6,061 nt of DNA. It comes from Kiritimatiellia bacterium. Lineage in GTDB: Bacteria > Verrucomicrobiota > Kiritimatiellia > RFP12 > UBA1067. The stretch covers positions 1 to 6,061 of the forward strand of contig JAFXEA010000034.1 in the NCBI GenBank assembly GCA_017521065.1, given 5' to 3'. Below the pieces are notes generated by a model. It ran no database searches, was not told the origin of the DNA, and worked only from the letters and a program-made list of their open reading frames with translations. Shown here piece after piece: positions 1 to 5,725 of this stretch; the stretch's first letter is position 1, and each line of letters begins with the position of its first letter. A program made the translations under genes and the position numbers.

Positions 1-920
1 AAACCCCTCAGGTTTTCTTCATGGCGACGCGCATGGCCCGTGAAATGCTGAAACTTTTTCCTGCGGAAGAGCGGTATGCGATGGTATGGGATGCATGTGG
101 TCCCAATGAACGCGTCGAGACAGGGCTATGCGGAAATTCCCGGCTTTGCAAGGGTCTGTCCCCACAGTTCAAGGGTCTGTCCCCAGGGCTTCTTGTCGTA
201 GGTTTTGCAGGAAAGCCGTTTGCGAGAAGAAAGGTTCTCGTTACTTGCTCAGAAACGATAATGCCGCGCGCTGTCTGTATGCTTGAAGACAAGGGTCTGT
301 CCCCAGTTGAATGGCCGATGATATCGTTGAGTTTGAACGATGGCGTCGCACAGCGCATTGACGGATTGGAGCGTCGCTACGACGCCGTTGTGTTGACCAG
401 CCCGGTTGCAGTGCGCATGTTTTTCGCGGCATGGAAGGGCGACAGGCGGCGTCTGCCAGAAATCTGGACGTGCGGAGCGGGGACGGACGCCGAACTCCGC
501 AAATACGGTCTGTCTAGCGACATTATGCCGTCTGACGATTTTTCGGCTGATGGACTCATTGCACGTCTGAAGCTGGAAGGTGGACGTCTCAAGGGAAAGA
601 AGGTGCTGCGTCTCAGAAGCGCAAAGGCATCGCGCATCGTTGCGGCGGCGATCCGCAGGATGGGCGCAAAGGTCGATGATGTCGTCCTTTACGTCAATGA
701 GCCTGTTGTCAGGGACGGAGTCCCGCTTCCAAAATGCGACGCTGTGTTTTTCGCGAGTTCGAGCGCGGTCGAATATTTTGTCGCGCAGTATGGCGCAAAG
801 ACTCTGACCGGCATGGAGATTTACGTCATTGGCGAGCCGACTCGCAACGCATTGCCGCCACGTTTCAGGAAAAGGGCTATCCTCATGCCGCTCGCAAAAC
901 CGGTCGCGCAGGATGCGTGA
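1..920 (+). CDS. hemD: Uroporphyrinogen-III C-methyltransferase / uroporphyrinogen-III synthase fusion, 5'-truncated by window edge
   Basis: The frame is open from base 3 to the TGA at 918-920, giving 305 visible residues; the true start lies upstream. Visible residues 1-70 match the end of SUMT (CobA/CysG-A): a V-F-F-M strand, then a stretch like 'AMVWDACGPNERVETGLCG', the family's late 'P.A.V..G..P.QR.V.GTL' region, and an L-L-V-V-G strand. From residue 77 (K-V-L-V-T) a HemD domain begins, with T-S-P..A-V at 132-137, F-A-S-S-S-A-V at 250-256 and I-G-E-P-T at 276-280, all typical of the two-lobed synthase. HemD cyclises hydroxymethylbilane to uroporphyrinogen III; SUMT methylates that to precorrin-2 for siroheme or cobalamin. 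Both are cytoplasmic. The C-terminus is short after I-G-E-P-T, so the last helix may be reduced. Oddity: three K-G-L-S-P insertions or substitutions come from a DNA repeat (positions 149-305). luxS follows 40 bp downstream, probably in the same operon. HemD assignment is firm; the SUMT part rests on its tail only. Confidence 0.88.
   Translation, partial: TPQVFFMATRMAREMLKLFPAEERYAMVWDACGPNERVETGLCGNSRLCKGLSPQFKGLSPGLLVVGFAGKPFARRKVLVTCSETIMPRAVCMLEDKGLSPVEWPMISLSLNDGVAQRIDGLERRYDAVVLTSPVAVRMFFAAWKGDRRRLPEIWTCGAGTDAELRKYGLSSDIMPSDDFSADGLIARLKLEGGRLKGKKVLRLRSAKASRIVAAAIRRMGAKVDDVVLYVNEPVVRDGVPLPKCDAVFFASSSAVEYFVAQYGAKTLTGMEIYVIGEPTRNALPPRFRKRAILMPLAKPVAQDA
149..164 (+). repeat. Interspersed 16-bp repeat CAAGGGTCTGTCCCCA, copy 1
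   Basis: Exact copy of the 16-mer. The codons at 150-164 read K-G-L-S-P in the SUMT-HemD frame. It lies in the late SUMT region, just before the SUMT-HemD junction. The core has weak dyad symmetry (GGG...CCC). Confidence 0.9.
170..185 (+). repeat. Interspersed 16-bp repeat CAAGGGTCTGTCCCCA, copy 2
   Basis: Exact copy, 21 bp (seven codons) after copy 1 and again read as K-G-L-S-P. The two copies are separated only by codons for Q-F. The repeat leads directly into the L-L-V-V-G strand, where SUMT proteins normally have a G-[IL]-x-P-P-like turn. Confidence 0.9.
290..305 (+). repeat. Interspersed 16-bp repeat CAAGGGTCTGTCCCCA, copy 3
   Basis: Exact copy, 120 bp (40 codons) after copy 2, same frame and same K-G-L-S-P reading. 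It sits in the first beta-alpha unit of HemD, just before V-E-W-P-M-I. That is where the family has a turn such as 'G-A-x-P-V' followed by the second strand, so the repeat appears to replace native residues rather than lengthen the protein. Confidence 0.9.
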
Positions 921-944
921 CCTTGCCAATCACCAAGCAGTTCG

Positions 945-954
945 AAAAGGAGAG
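945..954 (+). promoter_or_regulatory. Ribosome binding site of luxS
   Basis: AAAAGGAGAG, with AAGGAG at 947-952, lies 8 nt before the ATG at 961. It decides the start: the same frame is open back to an ATG at 829, but that longer version would overlap hemD by about 90 bp and add a non-LuxS extension. Confidence 0.85.
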
Positions 955-960
955 AACATA

Positions 961-1470
961 ATGGATAAACTTATCGCATCGTTTCAGGTCGATCACACGC
1001 GCATCGGTTACGGAATATTCGTAAGCCGCAGGGATGTGGTCAACGGGGCATACATAACTACGTTTGATGTCCGCATGAAGCGTCCGAACGTGGAACCCGC
1101 CATCCATCCGAACGCGATGCATACGATCGAGCACATCGTCGCAACGTATCTGCGGAACTCCAAGTTCAAGGACCATGTGGTGTACTGGGGTCCGATGGGG
1201 TGCCTTACCGGCTTTTACTTCATAACCAATACAGAACACGAGATAATGCCGAGCGAGATTGAGAAGCTCATGCGGGCAGCGTTCAAGTACATGGCGGGCT
1301 ATCGGGGTGAGGTGCCCGGCGCGACTGCTGTCAATTGCGGAAACTATCTTCTCCATTATCTGCCGATGGCAAAGTATGAGGCGAAAGAATTCCTGAAACA
1401 GGACTGGAAGTTTGACTATCCCAAAGCTTCTCGCATCAAGGCCGGCGGACGCACATTCTTCGACGCCTGA
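961..1470 (+). CDS. luxS: S-ribosylhomocysteine lyase LuxS
   Basis: LuxS cleaves S-ribosylhomocysteine to homocysteine and 4,5-dihydroxy-2,3-pentanedione, the precursor of the AI-2 signal. It is a cytoplasmic metalloenzyme, usually a homodimer. The 169 residues are slightly longer than the usual 155-165. The zinc site is complete: H54 and H58 in H-T-I-E-H, with E57 as the expected general base, and C126 in N-C-G-N-Y. The catalytic cysteine is C81 in G-P-M-G-C-L-T-G-F-Y. The 'Y-W-G-P-M-G-C' version and the 'H-T-I-E-H-I-V-A-T-Y-L-R-N' helix resemble LuxS of Bacteroides and Bifidobacterium more than that of Bacillus (family knowledge, by eye). It follows the SUMT-HemD gene by 40 bp with no promoter visible between them, so co-transcription is likely. 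The S-adenosylhomocysteine made by SUMT feeds, through a nucleosidase not seen here, into the LuxS substrate. All key residues are present, so it should be active. Confidence 0.97.
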   Translation: MDKLIASFQVDHTRIGYGIFVSRRDVVNGAYITTFDVRMKRPNVEPAIHPNAMHTIEHIVATYLRNSKFKDHVVYWGPMGCLTGFYFITNTEHEIMPSEIEKLMRAAFKYMAGYRGEVPGATAVNCGNYLLHYLPMAKYEAKEFLKQDWKFDYPKASRIKAGGRTFFDA

Positions 1471-1487
1471 GCCCTGATATTTGCGTT

Positions 1488-1517
1488 TTGACATTAAGTA
1501 TCGGGTTGTGATACCAT
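1488..1517 (+). promoter_or_regulatory. Predicted sigma70-type promoter with extended -10
   Basis: A perfect -35 TTGACA (1488-1493) is followed by an 18-bp spacer and TACCAT (1512-1517). The latter matches TATAAT at its four key positions and is preceded by TG at 1509-1510, giving an extended -10. Transcription would start near 1524-1526 and read into the large gene at 1600. This is the only good promoter in the 129-bp gap after luxS. Prediction only; consensus promoters can differ in this phylum. Confidence 0.6.
1498..1514. promoter_or_regulatory. Inverted repeat inside the promoter, candidate operator
   Basis: GTATC (1498-1502) and GATAC (1510-1514) form a perfect 5-bp inverted repeat separated by 7 bp. 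It covers the spacer and enters the -10, where a bound regulator would block RNA polymerase. Arms of 5 bp can arise by chance, so the operator role is inferred from placement. Confidence 0.3.
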
Positions 1518-1527
1518 ATCGCCTATT

Positions 1528-1565
1528 CGAAGAAAGGAAAGGAGTCCATTTTCATTTCCGTTTCG
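1528..1565 (+). other. Possible weak stem-loop in the leader of the large gene
   Basis: CGAA (1528-1531) can pair with TTCG (1562-1565), and GGAAA (1536-1540) with TTTCC (1555-1559), around a small internal loop. A purine-rich AAAGGAG (1538-1544) that looks like a ribosome binding site, but has no standard start codon near it, lies in the stem and loop. The pairing is AU-rich and weak, so its significance is doubtful. Confidence 0.2.
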
Positions 1566-1585
1566 CATTTCGCTTACTGGATGGT

Positions 1586-1593
1586 AGAGGGAG
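1586..1593 (+). promoter_or_regulatory. Ribosome binding site of the beta-helix gene
   Basis: AGAGGGAG ends 6 nt before the ATG at 1600. The protein begins directly with a signal peptide from that ATG, which supports this start. Confidence 0.7.
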
Positions 1594-1599
1594 AAAATC

Positions 1600-4500
1600 A
1601 TGAATAGATTGGTCGCCTTATTGGCATTATGTTTATGCTGCGATATTGCATATGCTGCAGTGTGGCATGTTGATCAGATCAAAGGTGATGACGTTGCCGC
1701 AAAATCTGATGATACTGGCGCAACGTCATTCAAAACGATTCAGGCTGCAATTGATAAGGCCAGTGATAACGACAAGATAATGGTTGCGCCAGGTGTTTAC
1801 AAAACATCGCTTAATGAACATGAGACCTACGGGAAAAGCAGGCTGTTCATAGATAAGGTGCTTACCATTGAATCTACAGGCAACCGTGACAATACGGTAA
1901 TTGAAGGGGCGTGGGATGAATCGGATGCGGCTCATGGCCTTGGAGTCAATGCGATACGCTGTGTCTGTGCTGCTACGGATTGCACAATAAAGGGCTTTAC
2001 GCTTCTCAATGGAGCTACACAATCGGGAAGCGATTCTAATTTAACCAGTGGCGGCGGGTTGCTTGTTCCTTCAGGATGCAGCGCAACAGCAAATCTGGAA
2101 GATTGTGCAGTGGTGAGATGTTCTGCAACACGCGGCGGCGGAATGAGGCGCGGCAAAGCGTACCGCACGATATTCAGTGAATGCTATGCAAGCAACTACG
2201 GTGCGGCAAGCAGAGAATCGCATCATATATTCTGTCTCATAAAGAAATGCAGGGGTGCACACATAGTTGCGTATGTCCGCTTATTGTATCACTGCACATT
2301 TGTTGACAATGTGTTAGATACTGGCTATTGTGTGCATTCCGACAATATCAATCGGTTCACAGTAGGAAATTGCCTGTTCGTTTCCGGAGCACTCTCCTTT
2401 AATATGCCTAAGTGCAGCCTCGACGGTACTGTCATGCATGGTAATCCAAGTTTTGCGAAAGACAATGAGTGGACAATTGACGACACGTGTCAGATGAATG
2501 TATGGGGCGGAGGTGTGGTTTCACCGCTTTTTGGAGATGTGCGCCCTTATGAAGGCGGTCCGCTTGACGGCACAGGAAATGAAGAGTTGAAATCAAGTAT
2601 CGACTCAGCCTACAGGGAGTATGATGTTGAGGGCAATCCGGTGAATTGGACGAAGGGCAAACTTTGTCCCGGGGCATATCAGAAAGTTATCACACCGGCA
2701 TCCGGCAAGATGATTTTCAGGAACAGTACCGCACGCATCTCAGTTGATGGAGTGTCGATTGGTTCTTTTGATGCAGCATCAAACTACACATACGCCACAT
2801 GCTGGCCTACTCAGTATCTTATGAAGGTGGCGGTCTCAAAACCAACATTCAAGATTGCCCGAATGGATATGTACGTAAATGGATCTGTTTCATCCTTGAT
2901 GGATGCCAGACCTCCGCTGAATCATGATGATGAGGCATGGATAACCGCCCCTCCAACAGGAACTGACTGCCTTTGGAGTCCATATCAGACTGACAAAAAT
3001 TACTATGTCGATGACGATGCCGTTTTCGAGGGGGAGGCCGACGGCACGGAGACAAAACCATATAGAACCATTCAGGATGCCGTGAGGAACACTTCTGGTG
3101 TGCGTGTAATCTGCGTAAAGGAAGGAGTGTACGCGTCGGACACAGGGGATGATCTCTTGAACGGCATGAAGAATCGTGTCCAGCTGGACAATGGAGGCTA
3201 TGTCAGGCTGATTGGTGTTGACGGGGCCGAGAAGACGTTTATCGTTGGGGCGGCAGATCCTGACACCAAGGATGATCCCGTAAAGCTTGGATGCGGACCT
3301 AAGGCTGTAAGATGTATAACTGCTGTTGTAAATAGTGTGATTCAGGGCTTTACTCTTACTGGTGGTCATTCTGATTACGGTGATGTAGATGGAGATACGT
3401 CTATAAAAGTGTATGGAGGTATGGGCACTGCCACCAGTTCTGGAAATCCTTCCCGCGGAACCTTCTTTGTAGACTGCATCATTTCCAACAATGTTGCCTA
3501 TCGCGGGGCGATGGGATATGGCGGTTCGTATCTAAGGTGCTTTTTCGCAAATAACCATACGATCAGAAATGATGGCGGACTGAAGGCTGCATTGGCTGCA
3601 AACTGCATTTTTACAGCCAACTACAGTCCTGGCGGCACTTTGCGAGATTCTGGATCCTACACTTACAACTGTACTCTTGTCGAGAGCGATCCTGTCGGTG
3701 GTGTGACCTATGGCAGAGGATACGTCTACAACTCAATCTGCTGTGGTGCGCATGCTCCGCCTGATGCAGTTACAGGCATAAAAGGAACCGTTATTGATGG
3801 ATATGGAAAAACGTCCGGGCAAGACACGCTACGTGCAGATCCGTGTTTCAAAGATGCTGACAATGGAGATTTCCGTATTGCGTCGGTGTCTCCTGCTGTT
3901 GGATTCGGTGATCCATCTGTAGCTAACTGGTGGAAGTATGCAGGATCTGATTTTAATGGCAACAGATATCGTTTCGTCAATGGAAAGGTGATATCCGGTG
4001 CTTTGCAGAATCCTGTGGCGTCTGTGCGATTAGGAGTGCTTGGCGGACCGGAAAGTGGGGTGTCTAAGGTTGGAGTTGTGTTTTTGGATGAGGACGTGCA
4101 AGAGGTTACTGTTGTAGCGACAGACGCAGACACGCGTCTTTTTGAGGGCTTCAGTAAAAACGGCGAAATTATAGAAGGCTCAAACGAGTCGGCATCATAT
4201 ACATATGTTAGTTCTGTAGCTTTGCAGTTGCCTGGAGATGTCATCAATGCCGTATATTTGACAAACTGGTATGTGAATGCATCTGCAGGGAACGACAGCA
4301 ATCGCGGAGATTCGCTTTCTTCTGCCAAAAAGACGCTTAAGGCAGCGTTTCAACATGTAGTTCCTGGCGATGTGGTGCATGCGGCAGAAGGTGAGTATTG
4401 CGAAGGCACAATGATACATATTGTCAACGTTGCAACAAAAGCCGGTATGACATCTGCCGGCATAACGATTCCATCTCGTGTGCTCATACCTGCGGGAGTC

Positions 4501-5709
4501 AGCCTTGTTGCAGACGGAGATCGTAACAAGACCATAATTCTCGGCGACAGCGATCCTGATACGGCGTCTGATGTCACGAAGCGCGGTTGCGGTCCCAAGG
4601 CTGTACGATGTGTAATGATGGAGACGAACACTGTCATACGCGGTTTTACATTAAGAGGCGGCAGAACTGGATATGAAAACATAGAGGATGATGATTATCA
4701 GGGCGGTGGAATATTGGCAAGTTCCTCTACCTCAGACTTGATGTCGCTTGTGGAGAATTGTACGATAGAGGATTGCATGTCATATCGCGGTGGCGGATCA
4801 TATAATGGGTATTATCGCTGCTGCAGGTTCATTGGGAACACAGCTGTGCAGAACGGTGCCGCCTCGCGTCAGGGTTCATATTTCGGATGTTATTTCTCCG
4901 GAAACATCGGTGCCAATGTGATCACATACCCTGGTGAACTGGAACAGTGCACATTTGGACAGGGGAATGCAGCTGCCAATGGTGCTTCAGTGCCTGCTAT
5001 TGGGGCTACGACTCATAAGATGACCATAATAGGAACTTTGTTTACCGATGGTTTCGTGCCTTTAGGTTCGGATAAGAAAGTGATGAATCTCATCAATTGC
5101 GCATATCCTGACAGTGTTAAGCTGGCAGAAAACTGTAAATCCGATAGTTGTGTTGTGGCACCAACTGAACAGCTGGCCAGACTGGATGAGAATGGCGTGC
5201 CAATTCCCGGCGAGAATCCGATATGTGATGCAGGTCTCATTTCCCTTTGGACGGGTGCTGGACTTGACGCGGCGCGTGACGCCGCCGGAAATCCGCGCAT
5301 TGCAAACGGCAACATTGATATTGGCTGCTATGAGGCAGACTGGAAGGGAGTATATTCGGCAACGGTAGGAAAGCGAGGCGCTGTAACGTTCACAGAGGCG
5401 GCGGCATCTGCGCACAAGGGCGATACCAACGAAGTGTTTTTGCCGGAAGGTGAGCTTTTGGGAACGCTCAATGCCATAGGCGGACGCTACGAGTTTCCGG
5501 TTCGGATTACGGGTGGCGGTAGGTTGCTTGTTTCGATTGGGGAAGGCATCGTGAAGGAATATACTGCCGGTATGAGCGTTCTCTCGTTGGATTTGCTGGC
5601 AGGCGTTTATCCAGTGTCCGTTAAATATATCCCTTCCGAAAATGATGAGGGTGGTGCATTCATTGGGGCGGGTGGACGCATCTTCGGAACAACGATTGTG
5701 GTTCGTTGA
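1600..5709 (+). CDS. Large secreted protein with three right-handed beta-helix modules
   Basis: The 1369-residue product starts with a Sec signal peptide: N2-R3, a hydrophobic stretch to C14, and A-Y-A at 17-19 with likely cleavage after A19. Three pectin-lyase-fold modules follow at about 22-361, 468-803 and 890-1245. Each opens with W/Y-x-V-(D/N), then a helix cap ('T-I-Q-A-A-I' at 46-51; 'T-I-Q-D-A-V' at 490-495; 'T-L-K-A-A-F' at 912-917) and an 'A-P-G-V-Y'-like strand. Each later has a G-F-T-L turn (132, 583, 1015) and ends near a 'G-N-P-R...D-I-G-C-Y-E' type motif (1240-1245), as in proteins annotated 'choice-of-anchor Q' or DUF1565. Linkers at 362-467 and 804-889 resemble divergent InlB B-repeats. 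The last 124 residues form a beta-rich tail without cysteines; I see no LPXTG, PEP-CTERM or transmembrane anchor. About 41 cysteines occur in the mature part. Catalytic residues for a polysaccharide lyase cannot be assigned, so adhesin, structural or glycan-binding roles are equally possible. It has its own predicted promoter and is probably co-transcribed with the next gene. Confidence 0.9.
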   Translation: MNRLVALLALCLCCDIAYAAVWHVDQIKGDDVAAKSDDTGATSFKTIQAAIDKASDNDKIMVAPGVYKTSLNEHETYGKSRLFIDKVLTIESTGNRDNTVIEGAWDESDAAHGLGVNAIRCVCAATDCTIKGFTLLNGATQSGSDSNLTSGGGLLVPSGCSATANLEDCAVVRCSATRGGGMRRGKAYRTIFSECYASNYGAASRESHHIFCLIKKCRGAHIVAYVRLLYHCTFVDNVLDTGYCVHSDNINRFTVGNCLFVSGALSFNMPKCSLDGTVMHGNPSFAKDNEWTIDDTCQMNVWGGGVVSPLFGDVRPYEGGPLDGTGNEELKSSIDSAYREYDVEGNPVNWTKGKLCPGAYQKVITPASGKMIFRNSTARISVDGVSIGSFDAASNYTYATCWPTQYLMKVAVSKPTFKIARMDMYVNGSVSSLMDARPPLNHDDEAWITAPPTGTDCLWSPYQTDKNYYVDDDAVFEGEADGTETKPYRTIQDAVRNTSGVRVICVKEGVYASDTGDDLLNGMKNRVQLDNGGYVRLIGVDGAEKTFIVGAADPDTKDDPVKLGCGPKAVRCITAVVNSVIQGFTLTGGHSDYGDVDGDTSIKVYGGMGTATSSGNPSRGTFFVDCIISNNVAYRGAMGYGGSYLRCFFANNHTIRNDGGLKAALAANCIFTANYSPGGTLRDSGSYTYNCTLVESDPVGGVTYGRGYVYNSICCGAHAPPDAVTGIKGTVIDGYGKTSGQDTLRADPCFKDADNGDFRIASVSPAVGFGDPSVANWWKYAGSDFNGNRYRFVNGKVISGALQNPVASVRLGVLGGPESGVSKVGVVFLDEDVQEVTVVATDADTRLFEGFSKNGEIIEGSNESASYTYVSSVALQLPGDVINAVYLTNWYVNASAGNDSNRGDSLSSAKKTLKAAFQHVVPGDVVHAAEGEYCEGTMIHIVNVATKAGMTSAGITIPSRVLIPAGVSLVADGDRNKTIILGDSDPDTASDVTKRGCGPKAVRCVMMETNTVIRGFTLRGGRTGYENIEDDDYQGGGILASSSTSDLMSLVENCTIEDCMSYRGGGSYNGYYRCCRFIGNTAVQNGAASRQGSYFGCYFSGNIGANVITYPGELEQCTFGQGNAAANGASVPAIGATTHKMTIIGTLFTDGFVPLGSDKKVMNLINCAYPDSVKLAENCKSDSCVVAPTEQLARLDENGVPIPGENPICDAGLISLWTGAGLDAARDAAGNPRIANGNIDIGCYEADWKGVYSATVGKRGAVTFTEAAASAHKGDTNEVFLPEGELLGTLNAIGGRYEFPVRITGGGRLLVSIGEGIVKEYTAGMSVLSLDLLAGVYPVSVKYIPSENDEGGAFIGAGGRIFGTTIVVR
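1663..2682 (+). repeat. Beta-helix module 1 (residues about 22-361)
   Basis: The most divergent of the three tandem modules, about 340 residues. It has 'S-F-K-T-I-Q-A-A-I', 'V-A-P-G-V-Y' at 62-67, 'A-I-R-C' ending at C121, G-F-T-L at 132-135, and an end motif C-P-G-A-Y-Q at 356-361. It holds 15 cysteines by hand count, many in short 'x-C-x-[hydrophobic]' strands. Confidence 0.7.
2683..3000 (+). other. Linker domain 1 between beta-helix modules (residues 362-467)
   Basis: About 106 residues of probable beta-sandwich. It reads like a worn version of the InlB-type repeat that is clearer in linker 2: short strands 'A-R-I-S-V-D-G', 'M-K-V-A-V-S' and 'A-W-I-T-A', leading straight into the Y-Y-V-D-D that opens module 2. 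Domain assignment is tentative. Confidence 0.4.
3001..4008 (+). repeat. Beta-helix module 2 (residues 468-803)
   Basis: About 336 residues, opening Y-Y-V-D-D-D with 'Y-R-T-I-Q-D-A-V' and 'K-E-G-V-Y'. It shares the nine-residue segment G-C-G-P-K-A-V-R-C (564-572) with module 3, followed in both by a near-identical V-I-x-G-F-T-L-x-G-G. It ends with 'D-F-N-G-N-R-Y-R...G-A-L-Q' at 803. It holds 10 cysteines by hand count. Confidence 0.75.
4009..4266 (+). other. Linker domain 2, InlB B-repeat-like (residues 804-889)
   Basis: 'V-T-V-V-A-T-D-A-D...F-E-G-F-S-K-N-G', later 'Y-T-Y-V', and a closing 'I-N-A-V-Y-L-T-N' follow the divergent InlB B-repeat pattern (V-T-V-x-A...F-x-G-W...Y-x-F...A-x-F). There are no cysteines. 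It probably acts as a spacer between helix rods. Confidence 0.5.
4267..5334 (+). repeat. Beta-helix module 3 (residues 890-1245)
   Basis: About 356 residues, opening W-Y-V-N-A-S-A-G-N-D. It contains D-P-D-T (985-988) and G-C-G-P-K-A-V-R-C (996-1004), matching module 2 at a 432-residue offset. It ends with 'A-A-G-N-P-R-I-A-N-G-N-I-D-I-G-C-Y-E', the clearest terminal motif of the three. It holds 14 cysteines by hand count. Confidence 0.75.
5335..5706 (+). other. Cysteine-free C-terminal tail of the beta-helix protein
   Basis: Residues 1246-1369 follow the last helix module. They look like one or two small beta-sandwich units ('G-A-V-T-F-T-E-A-A', 'Y-E-F-P-V-R-I-T-G-G-G', 'Y-P-V-S-V-K-Y-I-P') and finish in 'I-F-G-T-T-I-V-V-R'. 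It could be a binding or export domain; no known sorting signal is visible. Confidence 0.4.
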
Positions 5710-5713
5710 CAGT

Positions 5714-5718
5714 GGAGG
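5714..5718 (+). promoter_or_regulatory. Ribosome binding site for the GTG-started gene
   Basis: GGAGG lies 7 nt before the GTG at 5726, in the short gap after the beta-helix stop codon. It supports GTG as the start over the in-frame TTG at 5741, which would begin at L6. Confidence 0.7.
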
Positions 5719-5725
5719 TTTTGTT

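Noticed and set aside
507..514. Possible fourth, decayed copy of the hemD repeat (GGTCTGTC, read as G-L-S)
   Set aside because: Only 8 bases match, and the residues fit the native HemD pattern 'L-x-x-x-G-L', so chance is a sufficient explanation.
249..929. Antisense frame of 226 residues opposite hemD
   Set aside because: Low-complexity, arginine- and cysteine-rich composition typical of a shadow. The + strand frame has clear HemD motifs.
829..960. Longer luxS start at ATG 829
   Set aside because: It would overlap hemD by about 90 bp in another frame. The extension has no LuxS similarity, and the strong AAGGAG at 947-952 fits ATG 961.
883..1494. Antisense frame of 203 residues opposite luxS
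   Set aside because: The + strand holds a complete LuxS with all metal ligands; the antisense protein shows no recognisable domain.
1471..1599. Rho-independent terminator after luxS
   Set aside because: No GC-rich hairpin followed by a T run is present. The only pairing seen is weak and lies downstream of the predicted promoter.
1538..1607. AAAGGAG at 1538-1544 followed by a 19-codon frame from ATT 1548 to TAG 1605
   Set aside because: ATT is a very rare start and the peptide has no attenuator-like composition. The large gene has its own ribosome binding site at 1586-1593.
1624..1641. Lipoprotein signal (lipobox) around C11, C13 and C14 of the beta-helix protein
   Set aside because: None of these cysteines is preceded by the required small residue in an L-x-[GAS]-C context. 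A-Y-A at 17-19 fits signal peptidase I instead.
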